DNA of 64,000 nucleotides from an uncultured Acetatifactor sp. (GTDB lineage Bacteria; Bacillota; Clostridia; Lachnospirales; Lachnospiraceae), in NCBI GenBank assembly GCA_910578185.1, contig CAJTPN010000003.1:65950-129949 (forward strand). Direction: 5' to 3'. The notes beneath the pieces are model-generated. The model did no database searches and was not told where the DNA came from. It saw only the letters and a program-made list of their open reading frames with translations. Of this stretch, positions 52,717 through 62,628 are shown in pieces. Numbering within the stretch: the stretch's first letter is position 1; every line of letters begins with the position of its first letter. Both the position numbers and the translations under genes were made by a program.

Positions 52717-54336
52717 CTATAATCCTCTGATTTTCTGCCGCAACCGTAAAATTTCTCCCGGAGCCACACTGAATTCATCGATTCCCATCTCCAAAAATCT
52801 CTCTGTAAACCTCGTGTCCGCCGCCAAGTCGCCGCAGACACCAATCCAGATTCCGGCCTCATGGGCCTGTTTTGCCGCCATCTCCGTGAGACGAAGCACC
52901 GCCCTGTGCCCGGGATCCGCAAACTGCTCCAAATAACCGCTGCCTCTGTCCAATGCCAATGTGAATTGTGTCAGATCATTGGTTCCCACGCTGAAAAAAT
53001 CCACCTCCTTTGCCAGCTCTCCCGCCAGCAGCGCCGCAGCAGGCGTTTCTATCATAATTCCGGTAGGCACCTGTTCCAAAAAGGTTTCCCCTCTGTGGGA
53101 AAGTTCCTGCCTAGCCTGTTCCTCCAAAGTCTTCAGTTGACATACCTCCTCCGGAGATGTAATCATGGGATACATAATACGCAGACATCCGTACCGCCCC
53201 GCTCTGTACAAGGCTCTTAACTGCGTCTTCAAAAGCTCCGGGTACCGCAGCCCAAGGCGTATGGCCCGCAGCCCAAGGGCTGGATTCTCTTCCCTTGCCG
53301 TCCCCACATAAGGCACCTGCTTATCCGCACCGATGTCAAAGGTACGTATCACCACTTCCTTCCCTTCCATCCGCTCCAAAACCTGTCTGTAAAAGACAAA
53401 CAAATCCTCCTCCGAAGGCGCTTCCCTTCTTCCCAAATACAGCAGCTCACTTCGCAGAAGCCCGATTCCGCCCGCGTCGTTTTCCCGGGCGGCCCACACA
53501 TCCGCCATGGTCCCTACATTTGCAAATACCTTAACGCTCCTGCCGCTTCCCGTTACATTGCGCTTTCCCTTCAAGTCATTTAGCAGCAATCTGCGCCGAT
53601 CCGCTTCCTCCTTTTTACGTCTCATGGAATTTAGCGTCTCCTCATCCGGATCCAGATAAAGCACACCTTCAAAACCGTCTATCGCCGCAAGCACCGCGTC
53701 AAATTCCTCTCTCAGTTCATCACCCAGTTTGAATAAAGCCGGTATCCCCATGCTTTTCGCCAAAATCGCAGTGTGCGAACGGACACCCCCGCCGCACAAG
53801 GCAAATCCGATCACCTTATCCTTTGTAAACTGCACCGTCTCGCTGGGCAATAAATCTTCTGCCGCAAGAATAAAAGGACCGTCGGGGAAATTGGTTTCTT
53901 TTCCGCCTCCCTCCAATATGTTCAGCAGTCTGGCGGTTATGTCACGAACATCCTGGGCCCGTTCCATTATGTACGGATCTCCCGTCTCTTCCAGCTGTTT
54001 CGCCATATAACGCCCCGTTGTCTGCACCGCACATTCCGCGCTGACCTTCTCCTGGGATATCATGCGCTCCGCTGATTCCGTAAATTCCGGATCTCGCAAA
54101 AGAAGTTTCTGCATTTCAAAAATAGCCGCGTTTGCCTCACCCACCGTTTTCAGGCTCTGTCTCTGCACATCCTGCAGCTGCTCCCACGCAATCATAATCG
54201 CCTGTTCATAGCGCTGCAGTTCCCTTTGGCAATCTTTTGCCGGGGCATATTGATTTTCCTGATTTCTTCTTCCATAATAAAACAATCTTCCAATACAGAT
54301 ATCTTCATATACGCTGATCCCCTGAATTACTCTCAT
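52717..54336 (-). CDS. ptsI: Phosphoenolpyruvate-protein phosphotransferase (PTS enzyme I)
   Basis: 539 residues from ATG 54336. The phosphorylated His lies at about 188 in CGGGVRSHTAILAKSMGIPA. The PEP-binding barrel includes GIGLLRSELLYLGR, SVGTNDLTQFTLALDRGSGY and GVCGDLAADTRFTE. It passes phosphate from PEP to HPr. Slightly shorter than the usual 570-575; no ptsH is adjacent. Confidence 0.93.
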   Translation of the reverse strand: MRVIQGISVYEDICIGRLFYYGRRNQENQYAPAKDCQRELQRYEQAIMIAWEQLQDVQRQSLKTVGEANAAIFEMQKLLLRDPEFTESAERMISQEKVSAECAVQTTGRYMAKQLEETGDPYIMERAQDVRDITARLLNILEGGGKETNFPDGPFILAAEDLLPSETVQFTKDKVIGFALCGGGVRSHTAILAKSMGIPALFKLGDELREEFDAVLAAIDGFEGVLYLDPDEETLNSMRRKKEEADRRRLLLNDLKGKRNVTGSGRSVKVFANVGTMADVWAARENDAGGIGLLRSELLYLGRREAPSEEDLFVFYRQVLERMEGKEVVIRTFDIGADKQVPYVGTAREENPALGLRAIRLGLRYPELLKTQLRALYRAGRYGCLRIMYPMITSPEEVCQLKTLEEQARQELSHRGETFLEQVPTGIMIETPAAALLAGELAKEVDFFSVGTNDLTQFTLALDRGSGYLEQFADPGHRAVLRLTEMAAKQAHEAGIWIGVCGDLAADTRFTERFLEMGIDEFSVAPGEILRLRQKIRGL

Positions 54337-54538
54337 GCTCCACCTTCCTTTCCCGTCATCTGAATCAAAAGCTGACGCCTTTGGTAAGCCATATCGGTCT
54401 GCCGTGAAATATTTCAGCTGAAACACTTCGGGTTTGGCCACTGCCTGTAACACTTACGTTTGGGTGCTGCCCCGGCTGTTCCATGCCTTGAATATAGACT
54501 TATTATACCATGTTTTACATTCATTACAAAAGAAAAAC

Positions 54539-54567
54539 TTGCAAGCATTCACAAACTATTATATGAT
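54539..54567 (+). promoter_or_regulatory. Promoter of malic enzyme gene
   Basis: TTGCAA (54539-54544), 17-base spacer, TATGAT (54562-54567), 42 bases before the start codon. Confidence 0.7.
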
Positions 54568-54609
54568 ACATTTAGCTTTTGATTCTAAAAGAATGGAGAG
54601 AGATACCTA

Positions 54610-55767
54610 ATGAAAAATGAAGAAAATAATAAAGCCCTTTTGATGCATGAGAAATGGAATGGCAAACTGGAGATTGTCTCCAAAGCGCCCGTTAAATCCA
54701 GAGAAGATCTGGCTGTCGCCTATACCCCCGGCGTGGCAGAGCCCTGTAAAGTCATCGCAAAGGACCAGGAAGCCGCCTACAAATATACCATGAAGTCAAA
54801 CACAGTGGCAGTAATCTCCGATGGCAGTGCCGTACTTGGCCTGGGCAATATAGGTCCCCATGCCGCCATGCCCGTAATGGAGGGAAAAGCCGTACTGTTC
54901 AAGGAATTCGGGGGAATCAATGCCATCCCCATCTGTCTGGACACCCAGGATACAGAAGAGATTATCAAAGCCGTCACCTGGCTGGCTCCCGCCTTTGGGG
55001 GCATCAACCTGGAAGACATCAGCGCTCCCAGATGCTTTGAGATCGAGGAGCGCCTGAAAGCGACTCTGGACATTCCTGTCTTTCACGACGATCAGCACGG
55101 CACCGCCATCGTGGTATTGGCAGGCATTATCAACGGTCTGAAGGTAGTGGGAAAACAAAAAGAGGACTGTAAGGTGGTCATCAACGGCGCAGGCAGCGCG
55201 GGCGTCGCGATTGCAAAACTGCTTTTAACCTACGGCTTTACTAACGTTCTCCTATGCGACAAAGCAGGGATTTTATCCAAGTCTACGGAGAACCTGAATT
55301 GGATGCAGGAAGAAATGACAAAGGTGACAAATCTCGCCAATGAGACGGGTACGCTTGCCGATGCCTTAAAAGGCGCCGATATTTTCGTAGGGGTTTCGGC
55401 TCCCAATATTGTTACCTCCGAAATGGTAGCCTCCATGAATCAAGACGCCATCCTGTTTCCCATGGCAAACCCGGTTCCCGAGATCATGCCGGACGTGGCA
55501 AAAGCTGCAGGCGCGAGAGTCGTGGGCACGGGCAGAAGCGATTTTCCCAACCAAATCAACAATGTGGTCGCGTTCCCCGGTATCTTCAAAGGCGCCTTGG
55601 AGGGACGGGCAACCGGAATCACGGAAGAGATGAAGCTGGCTGCCGCCATAGCCATTGCCGGACTGGTTCCGGAAGATATGCTTAACGAAAATAACATAAT
55701 GCCGGAAGCCTTTGATCCGAAAGTGGTGGAAGCGGTGGCAAACGCCGTGAAATCTCATATTCGGTAA
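54610..55767 (+). CDS. NAD(P)-dependent malic enzyme
   Basis: 385 residues, the short bacterial type. VAYTPGVAEPCKVIA holds the catalytic Tyr; MKSNTVAVISDGSAVLGLGN and VFHDDQHGTAIVVLAG the metal site; VVINGAGSAGVAIAKLLL the NAD site. It oxidatively decarboxylates malate to pyruvate. Single-gene unit on the plus strand. Confidence 0.95.
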   Translation: MKNEENNKALLMHEKWNGKLEIVSKAPVKSREDLAVAYTPGVAEPCKVIAKDQEAAYKYTMKSNTVAVISDGSAVLGLGNIGPHAAMPVMEGKAVLFKEFGGINAIPICLDTQDTEEIIKAVTWLAPAFGGINLEDISAPRCFEIEERLKATLDIPVFHDDQHGTAIVVLAGIINGLKVVGKQKEDCKVVINGAGSAGVAIAKLLLTYGFTNVLLCDKAGILSKSTENLNWMQEEMTKVTNLANETGTLADALKGADIFVGVSAPNIVTSEMVASMNQDAILFPMANPVPEIMPDVAKAAGARVVGTGRSDFPNQINNVVAFPGIFKGALEGRATGITEEMKLAAAIAIAGLVPEDMLNENNIMPEAFDPKVVEAVANAVKSHIR

Positions 55768-55930
55768 AACAGCAGGGCGACTACTGTCCTCTTCTCGGAA
55801 AACGCAGAAAACACTCGGCCAAATGCGAAGAAAACGATACACCAGAACACTTTTCCCACAAGGCCCAAAGGGAATGCTGAGGCCGGTATGCTTGTCCGTA
55901 CCGCAACTATATCATAAAAGGATGGAAATC

Positions 55931-56446
55931 ATGCTGCAAGACCCATTAACCCTCTACAAATTAATCGTACTTTATATGCTGGACCGCATCAACTTTGCCA
56001 TGACCGCCGCACAGGTAAGTGACTATATATTGGACCGCGACTACACAAACTACCTCACCCTGCAGCAGGTTATCCACGAACTGACGGACGCCAGGCTGGT
56101 TTCCTCTAAAACCACCCACAACCGCACCCTTCTGACCATTACTTCAGAAGGGCGTCAGACCCTGCACTTCTTCCAGAATCGCATCAGTGACGCCATCAAG
56201 GAGGATGTCAACACTTATTTCCGTGAAAAGGAATATGATCTGCGAAACGAAATCTCCGTCCTGGGAGAATATTACAAATCCACCTCCGGAGAGTACGAAG
56301 CACATCTGGTGGCACAGGAACGCGGAATCAACCTAATTGACATTACCCTGTCCGTCCCAACGGAAGATACCGCCGCCGCCATCTGCGACAACTGGCAGAA
56401 AAAAAGCAGTGAAATCTATCAATACCTGACCAGTCAACTCTTCTGA
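55931..56446 (+). CDS. DUF4364 family winged-helix protein
   Basis: 171 residues from ATG 55931 (AAAGGA 8 bases upstream; ATG 55922 possible). LTLYKLIVLYMLDRINFAMT, then ALVSSKTTHNRTLL-like text (ARLVSSKTTHNRTLLTITSEG) form a winged helix. The rest matches DUF4364, found in clostridia. Probably a transcription regulator, but no target is known. Confidence 0.82.
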   Translation: MLQDPLTLYKLIVLYMLDRINFAMTAAQVSDYILDRDYTNYLTLQQVIHELTDARLVSSKTTHNRTLLTITSEGRQTLHFFQNRISDAIKEDVNTYFREKEYDLRNEISVLGEYYKSTSGEYEAHLVAQERGINLIDITLSVPTEDTAAAICDNWQKKSSEIYQYLTSQLF

Positions 56447-56504
56447 TATCACGTTTACAAGGTACGGTTGTTTCGCTTCACCGCCGCCTTTGGCATTGCC
56501 TGTC

Positions 56505-56546
56505 AAAAAAGAGAGGATGTAAATATTTTTACACCCCCTCTTTTTT
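56505..56546. terminator. Bidirectional terminator between DUF4364 gene and rarA
   Basis: AAAAAAGAGAGG (56505-56516) pairs with CCTCTTTTTT (about 56537-56546). It gives T-runs in both directions and includes the rarA stop region. Confidence 0.85.
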
Positions 56547-57869
56547 GCCTGTCTTTAGAAATCTCATATGTTCCCTTATCTTCGCCTCATATCCGTTTCC
56601 AGTGGGCTTATAAAATTCCCTTCCGGTCAGCTCATAGGGCAGATATTGCTGCTCCACAAAATGATTGGGATAATCATGGGCATACAGATACCCGGTACCT
56701 CTGCCCAGTTTACCGGCCCCCTTGTAATGAGCATCCTGCAAATGTGCGGGAATCGGCAGACTGCCGGTTTGCTCCACCACTTTCGTCGCTTCAAAAACAG
56801 CCTGGCAGGCCGCGTTGCTTTTCGGCGCGCATGCCACATAGGTTGCCGCCTGGGCCAAAATAATCCGCGCTTCCGGCATACCGATGCGTTCCACTGCCAG
56901 AGAAGCATTTACCGCTACAGTCAACGCATTGGGATCCGCATTTCCCACATCCTCCGCAGCGCATATCATAATCCGCCTGGCCACAAAAGCAACTGTTTCC
57001 CCTGCGTAAAGCATCCTTGCCAGATAATAAACCGCCGCGTCCGGATCCGATCCGCGCATACTTTTGATAAAGGCTGAAATGGTATCATAATGGCTGTCTC
57101 CTGATTTATCGTAGCGCACCGCCCGCTTCTGGATACATTCCTGGGCCACCTCCAATGTAATGCGAATCTTGCCGTCCTCACCCCGCTTGGTGGTCATTAT
57201 GCCCAATTCAACGGCATTGAGCGCATGTCTCGCATCTCCTCCGGATACATCCGCCAAAAAGTCCAGCGCATCCGCATCAATTACCGCTCCATAAGCTCCC
57301 ATCCCTCTGTCCGCATCATATACCGCTTTCTTAAGAAGTTCCCGCACCGCTTCCAGAGGAATGGGCTTTAGCTCAAAGATAAGAGAGCGGGATAAAAGCG
57401 CACCGTTTACTTCAAAATAGGGATTTTCTGTAGTGGCGCCAATCAGCGTCACCGTTCCATCTTCCACAAAAGGGAGCAGATAATCCTGCTGGCCCTTATT
57501 AAAACGATGAATCTCATCAATAAAAAGAATCGTATTCCTGCCGTACATGCCCTTATTGGACTTTGCCTTTTCCACCACCTCTTCCATGTCCTTCTTCCCG
57601 GCCACGGTAGCGTTCAGCTGCGTAAACTCCGCGCTGGTAGTATTGGCAATCACTCTTGCCAAGGTGGTCTTTCCTGTGCCCGGCGGACCGTAAAAAATCA
57701 CCGACCGAATCTGATCTGCCAATATGGCTCGATAGAGAAGCTTCCCCTTCCCTACAATATGCTCCTGTCCCACTACCTCATCCAGCGTCCTTGGACGCAT
57801 TCTGGCCGCAAGAGGCGCCTCCTTCTCCATATCATTATTCCGCATATAATCAAATATATTGATGTCCAT
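56529..57869 (-). CDS. rarA: Replication-associated recombination protein A
   Basis: 446 residues. AAA+ Walker A GPPGTGKTT at 61-69, Walker B ILFIDEIHRF at 114-123, then SRSLIFELKPIPLEAV and the C-terminal tetramerisation part with LPIPAHLQDAHYKGAGKLGR GTGYLYAHDY. RarA acts at stalled replication forks. The NYN gene ends 12 bases upstream. Confidence 0.95.
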   Translation of the reverse strand: MDINIFDYMRNNDMEKEAPLAARMRPRTLDEVVGQEHIVGKGKLLYRAILADQIRSVIFYGPPGTGKTTLARVIANTTSAEFTQLNATVAGKKDMEEVVEKAKSNKGMYGRNTILFIDEIHRFNKGQQDYLLPFVEDGTVTLIGATTENPYFEVNGALLSRSLIFELKPIPLEAVRELLKKAVYDADRGMGAYGAVIDADALDFLADVSGGDARHALNAVELGIMTTKRGEDGKIRITLEVAQECIQKRAVRYDKSGDSHYDTISAFIKSMRGSDPDAAVYYLARMLYAGETVAFVARRIMICAAEDVGNADPNALTVAVNASLAVERIGMPEARIILAQAATYVACAPKSNAACQAVFEATKVVEQTGSLPIPAHLQDAHYKGAGKLGRGTGYLYAHDYPNHFVEQQYLPYELTGREFYKPTGNGYEAKIREHMRFLKTGKKEGV

Positions 57870-57881
57870 TTTACCCGCCCG

Positions 57882-58862
57882 TTATCTTCTGACCTTTAAA
57901 GAAACCTCATTTTCATGTACTGTCACCGACTCCAGACTCCGCAAAAAGCTGGAAATTCTGCTGTAGCCAAACTGCTTAAAATCAAGCTGTTTATATTTCT
58001 TGTGCAGTTCGTCGTTTAAACTTGCCAGATTCTCCACCATACCTCCGTTTTTCTCAATCATACGACAGATTTCCTGCTCCAGCTCCTCCTTTGTCAAGAT
58101 GGAACGGCGCTCCACACAATGCTGGTTGTTTAACTTTTTCACCGCCACGTCAGCCGCCAACTCCTGTGCCAGCATGGTGCTCAACTTGGAATAGCCATAA
58201 TTTCGCACGTCAAAATCCGTAAATTTATCATTGAGACGGCTGCCCACCTGGGCCAGATCCACCCTTTTCCCGCCGTTCTCGTTGATCAACGCCAATATCG
58301 CCTGCCGTACCTCAGAAATCGGCGTCACATTTTGTTCCTCAGAGGATTCTTCCTCCAAAACCGCATTGCCGCCTCCCACCTTGGAATGTTTCTCCTCCAC
58401 ATTCTGTTCCGTCACCAAATTCAGGTAGATAAACTTATTACACGCCCTTGTCAGCGCCACAGGTGTTTTTGATTCCCCCATTCCAAGCACAAACATATTC
58501 TCTTCACGCAGCCGCATGGCAAGCCTGGTAAAATCGCTGTCGCTGGTCACCATACAAAATCCCTGAACTTTATTTTTGTAGAGAATATCCATCGCATCTA
58601 TCACCATTGCCATATCTGTGGCATTTTTTCCAAATGTATAAGAAAACTGCTGTACCGGCATGATGGAATACTCTAACAGCACCCCCTCCGACCAGCCGTT
58701 TGCCTTCGACCAGTTGCCGTAAATACGGCGATAAGTGGTAAGTCCGTACTTTTCCAGTTCCTCAAATATCGTAGCGGCATACTTGGAGCTGATATTATCT
58801 GCATCTATCAGCACCGCAAACTGCATCCGCTCTCCGGAAATTGTCTCAATAATTTCTTCCAT
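57882..58862 (-). CDS. NYN-domain nuclease-like protein with two OST-HTH/LOTUS domains
   Basis: 326 residues from ATG 58862 (ATG 58826 with GGAG 5 bases upstream is a good alternative). The NYN/PIN-like domain has FAVLIDADNISSKYAATIFE, KNATDMAMVIDAMD and MVTSDSDFTRLAMRLREENM, where the Asp residues form a metal site for RNA cleavage. Two OST-HTH/LOTUS-like repeats follow (VRNYGYSKLSTML and DFKQFGYSRISSFL). The make-up resembles eukaryotic Limkain-type RNA regulators and bacterial NYN-LOTUS proteins. The target is unknown. Confidence 0.88.
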   Translation of the reverse strand: MEEIIETISGERMQFAVLIDADNISSKYAATIFEELEKYGLTTYRRIYGNWSKANGWSEGVLLEYSIMPVQQFSYTFGKNATDMAMVIDAMDILYKNKVQGFCMVTSDSDFTRLAMRLREENMFVLGMGESKTPVALTRACNKFIYLNLVTEQNVEEKHSKVGGGNAVLEEESSEEQNVTPISEVRQAILALINENGGKRVDLAQVGSRLNDKFTDFDVRNYGYSKLSTMLAQELAADVAVKKLNNQHCVERRSILTKEELEQEICRMIEKNGGMVENLASLNDELHKKYKQLDFKQFGYSRISSFLRSLESVTVHENEVSLKVRR

Positions 58863-59090
58863 GTCCTGTGCATCCCCCTAACTTTTCCATTCAGATTCCC
58901 GTCTTTTCCATCTGCCTCTCCTATTATCATTTCCGTTCCCATGAAAACGCTCTCAGGCAGGGCTGAGTTCCTTAGTGTATTCTACCACAAACTCTCCCGC
59001 TTTTCAATGCGCACCTGGGCAATGTGACAGTCAGCATCTCCTGGTCCATCCCATAGCGGACAGAGTCTATTTGGTCTTCCGCCGTCCCGA

Positions 59091-59486
59091 CTATTTGCGG
59101 AAAAATACTTTCAAGACCACATGGTAAATCCCCCTGACGGCGGAAAACACCAGAAACATGCAGATAAATCCCAGCACGCCAAACATGATATCCGCAAATT
59201 CCATTACACCCGTGTGTGTGACTCTCTGGCCAATCTCTATGGCAAAGGTGATCACAATAATCAGCGTAAATACATAAATCCAGCTGATCACCATAATATG
59301 ATTTCGCCTGGCAAGCCATTTAAAAACAGGATGTACCACAAAAATCATTCCCATCCCCAATGCACCGATAATCAGAAAATGCAACTCTTTATCAGAAAAA
59401 TTATATTCATAGGCGTCGTTAAGCATCAACAGTCGGTTGTGAATCCTTGCAATCATTTCCACAACCCAATATAAAAATTTTCCCAT
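59091..59486 (-). CDS. VanZ-like membrane protein
   Basis: 131 residues with four hydrophobic stretches. NFSDKELHFLIIGALGMGMI and EFADIMFGVLGFICMF match the DK-HF and D-x-G patterns of the VanZ-like family. ATG 59486. VanZ relatives alter sensitivity to teicoplanin or other peptides; the present role is unknown. Single gene; 228 bp upstream of the NYN gene's start. Confidence 0.65.
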   Translation of the reverse strand: MGKFLYWVVEMIARIHNRLLMLNDAYEYNFSDKELHFLIIGALGMGMIFVVHPVFKWLARRNHIMVISWIYVFTLIIVITFAIEIGQRVTHTGVMEFADIMFGVLGFICMFLVFSAVRGIYHVVLKVFFRK

Positions 59487-59764
59487 ATGTATTCCCTGCT
59501 CTTTATATTTTAAGTTATCAACAGAAGACTATATAACCGCTCACCCGTTCACTCCATTATAGAGAATCGCCTCCATAATTGCAAGTGCAAATTCCCGGCC
59601 CCTTACAAGCATGCGCAGACAGCTTCAGCCTTACCAAAATCATCCCTGCCATAGTGTATTTCTCTGCTGTTGCCGCCTTTTAGTATCCTCATAGTCAAAC
59701 AAGCCGTAACTTTTCAGCATTGGCAAAAATACCCCTGAAAAGCTCCGGCTCATTTTCGGAAACT

Positions 59765-60577
59765 TCACTTTTTTTTGAAATCTTTTGAAATCAGAATATT
59801 TGCCGCTATACCCACCGCGCCAACGATCAAAATCTCCACCGTCATCTGCATATAATAGCTCATGACAGTTTGAAAATGATCCATGCTGTGCAATCCCACT
59901 CCATAACTCAAGGCCAGAAAACATCCCATCATATTAAAGCACATCAGCCATTTGCAGTTTATACCCTGCTTTATGATGCCATACAGATAGAAAAGCCATA
60001 TGGCGATCTGAATCCCGGCTATTAATCCTATCTGTGTCAATAGCAAAGGTCCGCATTTCGACACTTCCACGCCAAATATGGTTTCCGCTCCATTTCGTAT
60101 ACGCACCACAAAATAACAGAATAACCCGATCAATAAAGCATCCATCACTAAAGAGATCGCGCCCAATATATATTCCATCTTTCCCGACTTCTTCTTCGCC
60201 TTATTGCCCAGCCCTGACAGAAGTTCCAGCAGAACGCATATGGTGAACGCCAGCGGATGTGTCATTTCAAAAAGGAAGTCTCGATACCCTGCCGCCAGCA
60301 TCCACACCATCAGCCAGACGAGTACAAACAGAATAATTCCATAACAGGACATATCCTTGAAATTGGTCAACCACTTTATCTTCCTCAACCCATCCAGGCT
60401 TTTCTGCTCCATACGCATGGCTGAGACGCCGTTGTTTCTGCACAACGTCACTATCTGTCCGCATTCCCCGCAATCTCTCAAATGTTCCTCCACAAGCCTT
60501 CTGGTATCTTCCGAACATAACTCATCCACATAGGAAGGGATCAAATCCTGAATAATATCACAGCTTATCTTTTCCAT
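59765..60577 (-). CDS. Anti-sigma factor with zinc-finger domain
   Basis: 270 residues. The N-terminal HxxxCxxC zinc motif EEHLRDCGECGQI (preceded by CDIIQDLIPSYVDELCSEDT) binds the cognate sigma factor. Five to six membrane segments follow. It overlaps the end of the ECF sigma gene by 20 bases, so the two are coupled. Confidence 0.88.
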   Translation of the reverse strand: MEKISCDIIQDLIPSYVDELCSEDTRRLVEEHLRDCGECGQIVTLCRNNGVSAMRMEQKSLDGLRKIKWLTNFKDMSCYGIILFVLVWLMVWMLAAGYRDFLFEMTHPLAFTICVLLELLSGLGNKAKKKSGKMEYILGAISLVMDALLIGLFCYFVVRIRNGAETIFGVEVSKCGPLLLTQIGLIAGIQIAIWLFYLYGIIKQGINCKWLMCFNMMGCFLALSYGVGLHSMDHFQTVMSYYMQMTVEILIVGAVGIAANILISKDFKKK

Positions 60578-61043
60578 GCTGCTCCTCCTTCATCAAAAAT
60601 ACTTTTGCACGATAAAAAACTACCCTGGCCCAGTTTTCGCTTTTTCCCAAAATCTCCCCGATCCTTTTAAAAGACAGATCTCCCAGAGCCCGCAGCTCCA
60701 CTACCCTTCTCATATCCGGAGAAAGTTCCTGCAGCTTATCCCACACCTCCATAAGCTCAATCCTGGCAAATACACGCTGTTCGGTATTGTGGGAGGATTC
60801 CAGCGTTTCGTCCAATTCTTCCATCTTCATACGATTATTTTTCTCCCAGTATTGATATAACAAATGCTTTGCAATCTGGCACAGCCAGGTGGAGAGCTTG
60901 CAGCTTCCGTCGTAGGAATCCAGCGCCTCCAGCGCCCTTAAAAAGGTCTCCTGCATCAAGTCCTCCGCCAGCGCCGGGTCCCTGCACTTTGCATATAGAA
61001 AATGATACACAATCTGTGCGTATCTTTCGTATATTTCCTCCAT
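60558..61043 (-). CDS. ECF RNA polymerase sigma factor
   Basis: 161 residues from ATG 61043 (GGAG 7 bases upstream). Region 2: YERYAQIVYHFLYAKCRDPA LAEDLMQETFLRALE; region 4: LSPDMRRVVELRALGDLSFK RIGEILGKSENWARVVFYRA. It forms a pair with the overlapping membrane anti-sigma factor. The signal and regulon are unknown. Confidence 0.92.
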   Translation of the reverse strand: MEEIYERYAQIVYHFLYAKCRDPALAEDLMQETFLRALEALDSYDGSCKLSTWLCQIAKHLLYQYWEKNNRMKMEELDETLESSHNTEQRVFARIELMEVWDKLQELSPDMRRVVELRALGDLSFKRIGEILGKSENWARVVFYRAKVFLMKEEQHGKDKL

Positions 61044-61394
61044 TTCCACTCTCCCTTCACCTCTTTGCCAGCGACCAGCAAAGACACCGTTACTTCCTGA
61101 AATTATCTGTTATTTATATATCCGTTTTTTATAGATTTCGTTACAGATTAAATTCACAATTTTTTTTCCTATTTTTTCCATGGCGTATCCCCCCCTTTTA
61201 TTACCCATACCGGAAATTATCTTAAAATATATTACAGTTTAACAAATTCAGCGTCCGTCCTCAAGGCAGCTTATTCCTTTCATCCGCCTTCCCTACAACC
61301 GATCAAAGAATATCCCACTTCCAAAGCCCCAGCCCGGAAAAAGCTCTTTTTGTTTTTATACTTCTATGATATAATATCCATCAGCCAGACTCTA

Positions 61395-61625
61395 CACATG
61401 ATTTTCATGGGAAATCCTGGTACCGGCAAAACAATGATGGCCAGAACAGTTGCCAATGTTCTTGCCGGCATAGGCGTCATACGCACCAACAAGCTGGTGG
61501 GAACCGACCGCTCCGGACTGGTGGCCGGCTATGTGGGCCAAACTGCAATAAAAACCCGGCAGTTGATCGAAAGCGCTTTGGACGGCGTGGCGCTTTGCAT
61601 TTTTCGCGGATTCATTGTCCGCTAA
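61395..61625 (+). pseudogene. AAA ATPase fragment (CbxX/SpoVK type)
   Basis: About 75 codons read HMIFMGNPGTGKTMMARTVA, NVLAGIGVIRTNKLVGTDRS and GLVAGYVGQTAIKTRQLIE, the Walker A region of the CbxX/SpoVK family, but no start with a ribosome site. After DGV the frame runs into ALCIFRGFIVR instead of the Walker B segment. Both ends are missing; it is a fossil fragment before holA. Confidence 0.7.
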
Positions 61626-61656
61626 TCATCTATGAGAATAAGAAGGAAACGGTAAT

Positions 61657-62628
61657 ATGAAACAAATCAACGAAGATATCAAACAGGGTATTTTCAAACA
61701 AATTTATCTGCTCTACGGGGAAGAACGATACCTGCGCAGACAATACAGGGATCGCCTGCAAAAAGCACTCTGCGGCGACGACGATATGAACGTTCATTTC
61801 TACGAAGGCAAGGATGTGCCGGTGGGCCAAATTATTGATCTGGCCGAGACGCTCCCCTTCCTTGCGGAGCGCAGGGTTATCTTCCTAACAGACAGCGGCT
61901 TATTCAAATCCGGCGGTGAAAAAATGGCGGAATACCTTCAAGCGCCCTGCGAAACCACCTTCTTTGTCTTTGCGGAAGGTGACGTGGACAAGCGCAGCAA
62001 ACTTTATAAAACCGTACAAAAAGCGGGATATGCCGCCGAGTTCACCGTCCAGGATGAAAATACGCTGAAGCGCTGGATCGCAGGCGTCCTGGCAAAAGAT
62101 GGGAAAAAAATAACAGAAAAGACCATTCTCTTATTCCTCTCAAAAACCGGTACCGACATGGAAAATATACGGATGGAGCTGGAAAAGCTGATTTGTTACT
62201 GTATAGACAGGGAAACCGTCACAGAGGAAGACGTGGAAGCCATCTGTACCACACGCATCAGCAACCACATTTTCGATATGCTCAATGCCATTGCCGCCAG
62301 GGAGCAAAGACAGGCCCTGGAGTTATACTATGATCTGCTGGCTTTAAAAGAACCTCCCATGCGAATACTCTTCCTCCTTGCCCGGCAATGCAATATGCTG
62401 TTACAGGCTAAAGCTCTGAAAGCCAAGGGTTACGATAACCGGACCATCGGAGCCAAGCTGGGTGTCCCTCCTTTCATAGCAGGAAAATATCTCACCCAGG
62501 CCTCCAAATTTAAAACCTCCTCGCTGCGCAATGCGGTGGAAAAATGTGTGGAAGCGGAAGAGGCGGTAAAAACCGGGCGAATGAATGACGTGATGAGCAT
62601 AGAAATTCTGATTCTTTCCGTGTTGTGA
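61657..62628 (+). CDS. holA: DNA polymerase III delta subunit
   Basis: 323 residues: IFKQIYLLYGEERYLRRQYR, VIFLTDSGLFKSGG, WIAGVLAKDGKKITEKTIL and the C-terminal LARQCNMLLQAKALKAKGYD. The delta subunit opens the sliding clamp in the clamp loader. It stops one base before the comEC stop on the other strand (convergent). Confidence 0.93.
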   Translation: MKQINEDIKQGIFKQIYLLYGEERYLRRQYRDRLQKALCGDDDMNVHFYEGKDVPVGQIIDLAETLPFLAERRVIFLTDSGLFKSGGEKMAEYLQAPCETTFFVFAEGDVDKRSKLYKTVQKAGYAAEFTVQDENTLKRWIAGVLAKDGKKITEKTILLFLSKTGTDMENIRMELEKLICYCIDRETVTEEDVEAICTTRISNHIFDMLNAIAAREQRQALELYYDLLALKEPPMRILFLLARQCNMLLQAKALKAKGYDNRTIGAKLGVPPFIAGKYLTQASKFKTSSLRNAVEKCVEAEEAVKTGRMNDVMSIEILILSVL

